A DNA stretch of 64,000 nucleotides from CAVQUE01 sp046290435 (lineage in GTDB: Bacteria > Actinomycetota > Acidimicrobiia > Acidimicrobiales > UBA8592). Below the pieces are notes generated by a model. That model was not told the DNA's origin, did not search any database, and was given only the letters and a program-made list of their open reading frames with translations. Positions 33,994-42,119 of the stretch are shown here, piece after piece. Position numbers and translations under genes: made by a program. Numbering within the stretch: the first letter of the stretch is position 1; every line of letters starts with the position of its first letter. The DNA is taken from the NCBI GenBank assembly GCA_046290435.1, contig JBKAGO010000067.1, forward strand, positions 167,458 through 231,457, read 5' to 3'.

Positions 33994-34679
33994 GCAGGTG
34001 TCAGCTCGAGGGACGCAGCGAGTGCCTCGACCCGGGTACGGATGTCGTCGCGGATCTCGCGGACGACCTCGATGGGCTGGCCACTGGGGTCGCCGAGCTC
34101 CCAGTCCTCGTATCGCTTGCCGGGGAAGATCGGGCAGGCATCGCCACAGCCCATCGTCACGATGACGTCGGCTGCCCGGGCGATCTCGTCGGTCCAGGGC
34201 TTGGGGTATTCGGTCGAGATGTCGATGCCGACCTCGGCCATCGCCTCGATGGCCGACTTGTTGGTCTCGAGCCCGGGATCGGACCCGCCGGAGAAGACGT
34301 CGACGGCGGCGCCGACGAGGTGCCGGAGCCAACCGGCCGCCATCTGCGAGCGCCCTGCGTTGTGGACGCAGAGGAACAACACGGCGGGGCGGTCGGTGTC
34401 GCCGAGCTCCAGGCGGGCGAGGGCCTTCAGACGGTCGCGGGTGAAGCGCTCCACGAGGACGGGCATCCAGTTCGCGAACCGGGCTCGTGCGCCGATCTTG
34501 TACTGGGAGTCGCTGATGTAGCGCTCGATGGTCTCGGCGTTGAAGACCCCGGCGAACTCGTCGGTCAGGGCGCGGGCGGCCTGGCGGATGAGGAACGTCT
34601 GCTCGGTGGTGAGTTCGAGCGTCTCGGCGGGGCGGTCGGTGAAGCCGTCAGGGGTGTGGTCGATCGGCTGGTCGGTCAC
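33990..34679 (-). CDS. arsC: Arsenate reductase (LMW-PTP fold) with N-terminal three-helix domain
   Basis: The C-terminal domain has the CX5R loop CVHNAGRS (Cys104) and two further cysteines in GCGDACP (Cys178 and Cys182), the layout of ArsC enzymes that relay a disulfide. The first 85 residues form a helical dimerization domain (TEQTFLIRQAARALTDEF, then RFTRDRLKALARLEL) known from actinobacterial ArsC. The reductant is probably mycothiol or thioredoxin. The GTG start has GGAGG 7 nt upstream and overlaps the ArsR-ArsC stop. Confidence 0.93.
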   Translation of the reverse strand: MTDQPIDHTPDGFTDRPAETLELTTEQTFLIRQAARALTDEFAGVFNAETIERYISDSQYKIGARARFANWMPVLVERFTRDRLKALARLELGDTDRPAVLFLCVHNAGRSQMAAGWLRHLVGAAVDVFSGGSDPGLETNKSAIEAMAEVGIDISTEYPKPWTDEIARAADVIVTMGCGDACPIFPGKRYEDWELGDPSGQPIEVVREIRDDIRTRVEALAASLELTPA

Positions 34680-35431
34680 GATGCTTCCTCCATGGGAGAT
34701 GGGTGGGCAATCGCCCGGATGCGGTGGTCGAGTTGCGTGAGGGCGAGGTCGAACGGATCGAGCCCGGTCTCGACGGGTCGGCCGGCTTCGGTGTGGACGA
34801 GCGGATCCACGGGATCCGGCGTCGACCAGTGCCACCAGTCGGGCCCCGGAGTGAGCTCCTCGTGGGCCCGGTCGCAGACCGTGATGACCACGGCAGCCGA
34901 TTCACCGGCAGCGAGGAGCCGGGGCTGGGCATCGGAGAGGTCGAGGCCGGCGCGCTGCGCGGCTGCGACGGCGCCGGGGTGGACGGCCTCGGCGGGTTCG
35001 GTTCCCGCCGAGCCTGCCTGGCCGCCGGTGCGGGCCCGCCAGAGCGCGGCAGCGAGTTGCGAGCGAGCCGAGTTGGCCGAGCACACGAAGAGCACCCCGC
35101 CTGCGGGGTCGGCCAGTGCAGCCCGCGATGGCCCGAGTACGGCGGCCGCTGCATCGAAGACGAGGCGGACATAGCGGCGGCGCTTGTCGCCCGAGGAGGT
35201 GAAGCGTTCGATCAGGCCCGCTGCGGCGAGGACGTCGAGGTGATGTGCGAGGAGGTTGGTGGCCAGCCCGAAACGCGCGGCCAATTCGCCGGGCGAGCGG
35301 TCGGAGTGGACAAGGTCCTCGACGATCGCGAGGCGCACGGGTTCGCCCAGCGCCGCGTGCATCGCTGCGCGGCGGACCTGCTCAGGCAGCGGCTGGATCG
35401 GCGAGGTAGCCGGCGACGTCGAGGTGCTCAT
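34676..35431 (-). CDS. ArsR-ArsC fusion: winged-helix regulator plus LMW phosphatase-like domain
   Basis: Residues 15-95 form an ArsR winged helix (HAALGEPVRLAIVEDLVHSD, LATNLLAHHLDVLAAAGLIER). Residues 112-240 form a low-molecular-weight phosphatase/arsenate reductase domain with Cys117 in the CX5R loop CSANSARS. Fusions of this type occur in actinobacteria. The product might be a regulator that senses arsenate or a thiol-coupled reductase tethered to DNA. It has its own promoter-operator overlapping the end of the upstream arsR, and the ATG sits 2-4 nt after the predicted transcript start. Confidence 0.9.
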   Translation of the reverse strand: MSTSTSPATSPIQPLPEQVRRAAMHAALGEPVRLAIVEDLVHSDRSPGELAARFGLATNLLAHHLDVLAAAGLIERFTSSGDKRRRYVRLVFDAAAAVLGPSRAALADPAGGVLFVCSANSARSQLAAALWRARTGGQAGSAGTEPAEAVHPGAVAAAQRAGLDLSDAQPRLLAAGESAAVVITVCDRAHEELTPGPDWWHWSTPDPVDPLVHTEAGRPVETGLDPFDLALTQLDHRIRAIAHPSPMEEAS

Positions 35432-35472
35432 CGACGATCACTAGATCACTCAAGAATTGTTGAGTCAATCCC
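35429..35472 (-). promoter_or_regulatory. Promoter and ArsR-type operator inside the arsR 3' end
   Basis: On the minus strand, TTGACT (-35) is followed after 17 bp by TCTAGT (-10, at 35440-35445). The spacer holds most of the inverted repeat ACTCAA-N6-TTGAGT at 35448-35465, which includes codons and the stop of the upstream arsR. Transcription would begin near 35433, almost at the ATG of the fusion gene (35431). Repressor binding here would block RNA polymerase directly. Confidence 0.6.
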
Positions 35473-35829
35473 CATCGAGTGAACAGTGGGTGACGCGAGG
35501 ACGGCGGCAAGCGCGTCGAGGCGCTCGTTCCGGACCCGAAACCAGGCCCACTTGCCCCGCTGCTCACGATCGAGGATGCCCGCCTTGACCAACTGCGAGA
35601 GATGGTGGCTGGTCGTCGGCTGGGTGCGATCGACCAGGGCGGGCAGGTCGCACGCGCACACCTCGCCGGCGGGGGCGCCGGCGATGATCGACACCAGGCG
35701 CAACCGCACCGGGTCGGCGAGCGCCTTCAACACGGCCGCCAGTTCGGTGGCCTGGGCCTCGTCGAGCGACGCCGCGCCGATCGGCGCGCAGCACAATCCG
35801 TCGACAGCGGTAGGGGCGGGGCGACTCAT
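35446..35829 (-). CDS. arsR: ArsR family arsenic-responsive repressor
   Basis: The 127-aa winged-helix repressor has ALADPVRLRLVSIIA, the EVCACDLP segment at residues 56-63 (Cys58, Cys60) and the recognition helix TQPTTSHHLSQLVKAGI. An extra vicinal pair, Cys13-Cys14, lies near the N-terminus. An N-terminal Cys pair plus a Cys near position 55-60 is the arsenite site described for Corynebacterium CgArsR. It heads the operon and diverges from the arsI/cadI gene. Confidence 0.93.
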   Translation of the reverse strand: MSRPAPTAVDGLCCAPIGAASLDEAQATELAAVLKALADPVRLRLVSIIAGAPAGEVCACDLPALVDRTQPTTSHHLSQLVKAGILDREQRGKWAWFRVRNERLDALAAVLASPTVHSMGIDSTILE

Positions 35830-35837
35830 CAGAACAT

Positions 35838-35892
35838 ATTGACATCTGTCGATGCGTCTGCCAAGCTCGCTCTCGTATCGACATCCATCGAT
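35838..35892. promoter_or_regulatory. Paired operators between arsR and arsI/cadI
   Basis: Two dyads of the form AT(C/T)GA-N6-TCGAT occur at 35838-35853 and 35877-35892, with similar spacers (CATCTG, CATCCA). One lies 9 bp from the arsR start and the other faces the divergent gene. Two sites fit coordinated repression of both promoters by ArsR. Confidence 0.6.
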
Positions 35893-35943
35893 GCGACAAC
35901 AGGGTCGCCCGCCGGCTGCCCCTCGAACCACCGGAGACTCCCC

Positions 35944-36366
35944 ATGCGCGTGCAACTCGCCCTCAACGTCGACGACCTCGACGCCGCCATCGACTTCTAC
36001 TCGAAGATGTTCGCCACCGAGCCCTTCAAGGTCCGCCCGGGCTACGCCAACTTCGCCATCGACCAGCCGCCCCTGAAGCTGGTGCTCTTCGAAGGCGCCG
36101 GACCGACAGGGTCCATCAACCACCTCGGCGTCGAGGTCGAGAGCGCCGGCGAGGTCACCGAGGCCGAGGCCCGCCTCAGCGCCGACGGCATCGCCACCAC
36201 CGGCGTCGACGACACCCAGTGCTGCTACGCCGAGAAGACCGAGACCTGGGTCGAGGGCCCCGACGGCACCAAGTGGGAGTGGTACGTCCGCACCGGCGAT
36301 TCCGAGGAGCTCGACAACGTGATCCTCGCCAGCCACGACGGCGCCACCGCCTGCTGCCCCTCCTAG
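35944..36366 (+). CDS. arsI: ArsI/CadI-type VOC metalloenzyme
   Basis: The 140-aa protein closely follows the CadI/ArsI pattern: VQLALNVDDLDAAIDFYSKM, PGYANFAIDQPPLKLVLFE, NHLGVEVES with His60, vicinal Cys93-Cys94 in DTQCCYA, and GPDGTKWEWY with Glu112. ArsI cleaves the carbon-arsenic bond of methylarsenite using Fe(II). CadI homologues are metal-induced and of unknown activity, so the choice is open. A second Cys pair (137-138) ends the protein. It diverges from arsR and is probably under the same repressor. The stop codon lies in a repeat that continues into the 51-nt hairpin. Confidence 0.88.
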   Translation: MRVQLALNVDDLDAAIDFYSKMFATEPFKVRPGYANFAIDQPPLKLVLFEGAGPTGSINHLGVEVESAGEVTEAEARLSADGIATTGVDDTQCCYAEKTETWVEGPDGTKWEWYVRTGDSEELDNVILASHDGATACCPS

Positions 36367-36446
36367 CAGCACCCCCGACACGGCCCCGAACGCGCCGAAA
36401 TCTGGAACTTCGCGTGCAGGTACTGCGCGCGAAGTCCCAGATTTCG
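36363..36446 (+). repeat. 51-nt hairpin family, copy 1, with leader
   Basis: The hairpin core 36396-36446 begins CGAAATCTGG and ends CCAGATTTCG. A leader with TCCTAGCAGCACCC before it is shared with copy 2 at 39147 and contains the arsI stop codon TAG. It probably also ends transcription between the convergent arsI and groEL genes. Confidence 0.8.
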
Positions 36447-36481
36447 CAGGTGCGGGGGGCTCGCCATCACGAGCCCGGGGA

Positions 36482-38110
<1,629 letters not shown>

Positions 38111-38153
38111 GGATTGCTACTCCTCTCGTTCGATCGTTCGGTCGGGATGGGAC

Positions 38154-38462
38154 TCAGCGCTCGACGGCCAGGACGTCTCGAGACGACAGGATCAGCAGGT
38201 CCTCGCCGTCGATGGTGATCTCGGTACCGGAGAACTTCGAATAGACCACCCGGTCGCCTTCGCTGACGTCCATGGGGATGAGCTCGCCGCTGTGATCGCT
38301 GCGGCGGCCCGGGCCGACGGCGAGGACCTCACCCCGCTGGGGCTTCTCCTTGGCGGTGTCGGGGATGACGATCCCCGATGCCGTCATCTCCTCGGCATCT
38401 CCGGGGCGCACGACCAACCGGTCGGCGAGGGGCTGGAGTCGGACCATGGTCGAGGTGGACAT
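38154..38462 (-). CDS. groS: Co-chaperonin GroES
   Basis: The 102-aa protein has VRLQPLADRLVVRPGDAEEM, the mobile loop TASGIVIPDTAKEKPQ and GDRVVYSKFSGTEI. It caps GroEL rings. The ATG at 38462 has GGAGG 5 nt upstream. The N-terminus is about 5 residues longer than usual, so an ATG at 38447 is an alternative start. Confidence 0.97.
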   Translation of the reverse strand: MSTSTMVRLQPLADRLVVRPGDAEEMTASGIVIPDTAKEKPQRGEVLAVGPGRRSDHSGELIPMDVSEGDRVVYSKFSGTEITIDGEDLLILSSRDVLAVER

Positions 38463-38514
38463 CGTGCCTCCGTTGTATGTCTCGGCAGCTCTCCCGAGGC
38501 TGCTTCTCCTTTGG

Positions 38515-38549
38515 TGAAACAGTTTCAGCAATCGTGACATCAATGTCAA
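38515..38549. promoter_or_regulatory. Two palindromes between groES and TetR gene
   Basis: TGAAAC-A-GTTTCA (38515-38527) and TGACAT-CA-ATGTCA (38534-38547) lie in the 127-bp divergent region. The minus strand of the second includes a -35-like TTGACA for groES. A CIRCE element (TTAGCACTC dyad) is absent. TetR-family operators are usually such dyads, so the neighbour may bind here. Confidence 0.5.
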
Positions 38550-38589
38550 CCCCTTGATCCCCATTTCATCTTGGCGTATCCTCGTCGCC

Positions 38590-39150
38590 ATGGCTCGCAC
38601 CCGCATCTCCCTCCCCGCCGTCGAGGCGGGCGCCCTTGGTGTGGTCGATCGCGCCGGATTCGAGGCCCTCACCCTCTCGGCGGTGGCCGACCGCCTGGGC
38701 GTCGGCCCCTCGGCGCTCTACACCCATGTCGAGGGCCTCGATGGCCTGCGCCACCTCGTCGCCGTGGCCGCGACCACCAATCTCACCGAGGCGGTCCGCA
38801 CCGCAGCCATCGGCACCGCCGGAAACACCGCCCTCGACTCGATGGGCGCGGCCTACCGGACGTTCGCGCAGACCCACCCCGGCCAGTTCGCCTCGACGCT
38901 GCTGCCGCCGGTATCGAGCGACGACGATCTGGCCGCAGCCAACCGCGAACTGCTCGACGTGTTCGTGCTGGTCTACGGCGCCATGGGCCTCGACGCCGAG
39001 GCATCGCACCTCGCAGCGCGCAGCACGCGCAGCGCCATCCATGGCTTCCTCGCCCTCGAACACGTGACGGGCACCACCCCTGGCCACGACGCCGAGTACC
39101 ACCATCTGCTCGCCACCCTTCGGCGCGGCATCGAGGCGTCCGCCTCCTAG
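38590..39150 (+). CDS. TetR family regulator divergent from groESL
   Basis: The 186-aa product has a TetR helix-turn-helix (ALTLSAVADRLGVGPSALYTHVEGLDGLR) and a ligand-binding helical domain with a WHG-like C-terminal region (RSTRSAIHGFLALEH). The ATG follows a cluster of palindromes that could be its own operator. The stop codon (TAG) lies inside a second copy of the leader that precedes the 51-nt hairpin. The ligand is unknown. Confidence 0.9.
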   Translation: MARTRISLPAVEAGALGVVDRAGFEALTLSAVADRLGVGPSALYTHVEGLDGLRHLVAVAATTNLTEAVRTAAIGTAGNTALDSMGAAYRTFAQTHPGQFASTLLPPVSSDDDLAAANRELLDVFVLVYGAMGLDAEASHLAARSTRSAIHGFLALEHVTGTTPGHDAEYHHLLATLRRGIEASAS

Positions 39151-39232
39151 CAGCACCCGCGACCCGGCCCCCGATACGCGCCGAAATCTGGGACTTCGCG
39201 TGCGCGTGCTGCGCGCGAAGTCCCAGATTTCG
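39147..39232 (+). repeat. 51-nt hairpin family, copy 2, with leader
   Basis: The core 39182-39232 has the same length and arms as copy 1 (CGAAATCTGG ... CCAGATTTCG), with the same TCCTAGCAGCACCC leader, again supplying the stop codon of the upstream gene. It lies between convergent tetR and GH16 genes. Confidence 0.8.
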
Positions 39233-39237
39233 CACGA

Positions 39238-40809
39238 TCACTGCATCGGCAGGTACCGCACCTCGTGCACGACCAGGTCGGCGGTCTCCCAGCCGAGGTC
39301 GGGAAACGCCTCGGGGACGCGGGTGTCGCCCCACCACGGCGAGGTCGGACCCAGCAGGCGATCACCTGCGAAGGTCCCACCGGCAGCGAGGTTCATGACC
39401 AGGCGGTGGTCGGGCGGACGTGCCACCGGCGACCCCGCCTCGGTGGCCGTGGCGAAAGACCACACCACCTCCCCGTCGACCTCGAAGCGCATCACGCCGG
39501 GCCGCCAGTCGAGGGCGAAGGTCCGCACCGCCCCGTCGTCGATCGGCAACGGATGCACCTCCGACACGCTCACCAGGCCCGGATCGTTCCAATGCACCGA
39601 CGTGTGCAGCCGCCCCGGCTCGTCACCGATGGTCTCGAGCAGATCGACCTCGACGTAGTCGCCGGTTTCGTAGCCCGGGCAGCGGCCGGGGGCTTCACAG
39701 GCCGCCTCGGGCAGCAGCCACAGCGCCGGCCAGAGCCCCGCACCCTGTGGGATCGAGGCATCGATCTCGATGCGTCCCCAGCCGAAGCGACGCTCGGAGA
39801 TCACCATGCCCGACATGAGCGGCGTGGTCTCCACCGACACCACCGGCGACGGCTCGGCGCGCAGGCGCAACGCACCATCGACAACGGCCACCTGCGACGG
39901 CCGGTACACCTGCGCCTCACCGTTGGTCCACGAGACCCCGCCTGCCGAGGTCGGGGGCGTCGAGCGCTCGATGTCGGTCAACGGGCCGGTGGTGGCCACC
40001 CGCCAGCGCCGCAGATCTGGTCGATCGAACGACTCGCGCCACGGCTCGGGCTCGGCCCGGCAACACGCGCGGGGCATGCCGGCGACCGTCCAGCGATCGG
40101 AAGGCACAGGGAGGGTGACGGCGTGGCGGCCGTCGGCCAGCGCGACCCCCTTCGGCGACAGATCGAGCGCCTGGGCCACCGCGGCTATGCGGGCTGCAGC
40201 GGCAGGGTCGTCGGTCACCGCCGCGACGAGATCGGCCCGGGCGCCGTCGACCTCGCGGGCAGTGGCGGCATCCGCTGCGACCTCTGCAACTGCACCGAGA
40301 CGCGCCCGCAGCGCCGCCGGATCGGCATCGAGGGGTGGTTGGAGCACCGGCTCGGCACCGGTCAGGGTCATGGCGTCGGCCCCTTCGCGCGAGAACGCCA
40401 CGCCGAGCGACAGCGCACCGAGCGCGGCCCGATCCGCGGCGGCGACCGAGCCGAGCGTGAGCGTCCAGGATCCGTCGCTGCGGTGCCGCGAGCCGGCGTC
40501 GTGGTAGCCGAGGAACGCAGCGGCGGCGTGGTGGGCGAGGTCCGAGACCACCACGGGCTCGCGGTGGGGAACCGGCCGCGGCCAGGCGGCCAGCATCAGC
40601 GGGCGGGGCTCCGAACCGGCCACTGCGGCGTCACCGCTCGTTTCCCCATCCGGTGATTCGCCGACGCCCGCAGCTCGTGTCGTGGCATCGGGAGCAGCCG
40701 ACGCCGGGGGCTCGGCCGGTGCGGCGAGACCGCCGACCAGCGCCGCGGCCAGCCCGACGGCCGCGAGGCTCGCCCCAACCGTGGCCAGGAGAGTCGAACG
40801 TCGCCGCAC
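39238..40809 (-). CDS. Secreted GH16 glycoside hydrolase
   Basis: The 523-aa protein has an N-terminal signal peptide (RRRSTLLATVGASLAAVGLAAALVGG), then about 190 residues of Ala/Asp-rich sequence with no recognised domain. A GH16 catalytic domain follows from about residue 265. The active site motif E-V-D-L-L-E spans Glu387, Asp389 and Glu392, and is followed by HTSVHW. GH16 enzymes cut beta-1,3 or beta-1,3-1,4 glucans or related polysaccharides outside the cell. The exact substrate is not readable. It may serve in glycan turnover. Confidence 0.9.
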   Translation of the reverse strand: MRRRSTLLATVGASLAAVGLAAALVGGLAAPAEPPASAAPDATTRAAGVGESPDGETSGDAAVAGSEPRPLMLAAWPRPVPHREPVVVSDLAHHAAAAFLGYHDAGSRHRSDGSWTLTLGSVAAADRAALGALSLGVAFSREGADAMTLTGAEPVLQPPLDADPAALRARLGAVAEVAADAATAREVDGARADLVAAVTDDPAAAARIAAVAQALDLSPKGVALADGRHAVTLPVPSDRWTVAGMPRACCRAEPEPWRESFDRPDLRRWRVATTGPLTDIERSTPPTSAGGVSWTNGEAQVYRPSQVAVVDGALRLRAEPSPVVSVETTPLMSGMVISERRFGWGRIEIDASIPQGAGLWPALWLLPEAACEAPGRCPGYETGDYVEVDLLETIGDEPGRLHTSVHWNDPGLVSVSEVHPLPIDDGAVRTFALDWRPGVMRFEVDGEVVWSFATATEAGSPVARPPDHRLVMNLAAGGTFAGDRLLGPTSPWWGDTRVPEAFPDLGWETADLVVHEVRYLPMQ

Positions 40810-40881
40810 CGCTCTCCGTCGGACACATCGGCCCCACGATGAGTCAACTGGGGCGGCCGCCCCATGTCGCCGACGTGCCCG

Positions 40882-42012
40882 CTACTTCTGCGGCTCGAGG
40901 AAGCCCGTCAGGCCCGTCGGCTGGTGGGGACCCATGATGTTCTGTTCGAGCACACCGATCCCCACACGATCGCCCATCGTGGCCCGCACGACGTGCTGGA
41001 CGTGCTGGTTGTCGTAGGCGGTCTCGTCGACCTCGTCGAGGCGCCACTGCTCGGTGGCCATGGCGAGATCGCCCCTCCACATGCCGTGCCCCCACTCGGG
41101 GTGGTTGTAGCCGATGCCCTTCATGCGGAACGTGAACAGCACCTCGAGGTCGATCCGGTGCTCGATCCCTTCCGGGATCGAGGTCATCGTGAGGCTCGCC
41201 GCGGTGATCATCCGGTTCTCGGCCTTGAAGGTGACGTCGTGGGTCAGGTTGCGCATGTGCACCGCGGCAGGGTCCTCCACGCCGGGGAGTTCGGCGATGG
41301 AGTCGTAGACCGGCATGTGTGCGCCAACCTGGTACAGCGGCCGGCCGTAGCGGTCCTCGAAGAGCTGGAAGTGCGAACCCAGGTCGTCGAAGTGCAGCGG
41401 CGCCCACAGGAAGAAGATGCCGCCGTCGCGCGACTGGGGTGGCGCCCCACGGGTGTCGGCGCCACCGACGGGGCGGAACCCCCAGGACCGGTCCTTGGTG
41501 CCGAGGACCTCGTCGGGGTCGATGGCCAGCTCGCCGCCGGCGTCGCGGACCCAGCCGCTCCAGCGCCCGAGCTGGGCGAAGCGGGTGGTGTCCATGATGC
41601 GGCGGTTGCCGTGGGTGAGGGTGTGGCGGGGCTCCTCGACGTTGGCGGTGCGTCCCTCGAAGAGCAGATCGCAGGCGAAGTCGGTCTCGTTGTCCTCGAC
41701 GATGACCCGGCACGACCGCATGGGCTCGACGATCTCGAGCCGCAGCGGCCCGACCGAGACGTCGGTGGGTTCGGCCGGGGCCCGACCCGACACGTGATAG
41801 GACCGCTGGACGCCGTCACGGACGACGCTGACCCCACCGTCGAGGATCCCGAGATGGGGGTAGCGGCCGATACCGATGCCAAGGTAGAGGTCGCCCGCCT
41901 TCGCATACCCGTTGAACCAGTAGCGCTCGTACACGGTGCGCTCGGTGGTGGCCGGGGTGAGCACCGGGTCCGGCGTCTGGTGGATCGGATAATCGTCGAA
42001 CAGACTCAGCAT
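40882..42012 (-). CDS. DUF7064/7065-like lipocalin-fold protein
   Basis: The 376-aa product resembles a family of actinobacterial proteins in the CrtC/AttH lipocalin-like superfamily, with ERYWFNGYAKAGDLYLGIGI, GTKDRSWGFRPVGG and GIGYNHPEWGHGMWRGDLAM. Some relatives are annotated as carotenoid or terpene hydratases, and most have no known reaction. No signal peptide is visible. I used ATG 42012. An in-frame GTG at 42024 adds four residues and cannot be excluded. Confidence 0.7.
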   Translation of the reverse strand: MLSLFDDYPIHQTPDPVLTPATTERTVYERYWFNGYAKAGDLYLGIGIGRYPHLGILDGGVSVVRDGVQRSYHVSGRAPAEPTDVSVGPLRLEIVEPMRSCRVIVEDNETDFACDLLFEGRTANVEEPRHTLTHGNRRIMDTTRFAQLGRWSGWVRDAGGELAIDPDEVLGTKDRSWGFRPVGGADTRGAPPQSRDGGIFFLWAPLHFDDLGSHFQLFEDRYGRPLYQVGAHMPVYDSIAELPGVEDPAAVHMRNLTHDVTFKAENRMITAASLTMTSIPEGIEHRIDLEVLFTFRMKGIGYNHPEWGHGMWRGDLAMATEQWRLDEVDETAYDNQHVQHVVRATMGDRVGIGVLEQNIMGPHQPTGLTGFLEPQK

Positions 42013-42119
42013 GCCCGCGGACACTACCGGTCACCGTCGGCCCCTGCGTCCCCTGCACGGACCGAAGTCGCCTGTAACGATGGGAGGTCCGTGACGTCGG
42101 GTCACACCAGGAGGTTCCG

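Noticed and set aside
38463..38589. CIRCE operator for HrcA upstream of groES.
   Set aside because: The TTAGCACTC-N9-GAGTGCTAA dyad is not there.
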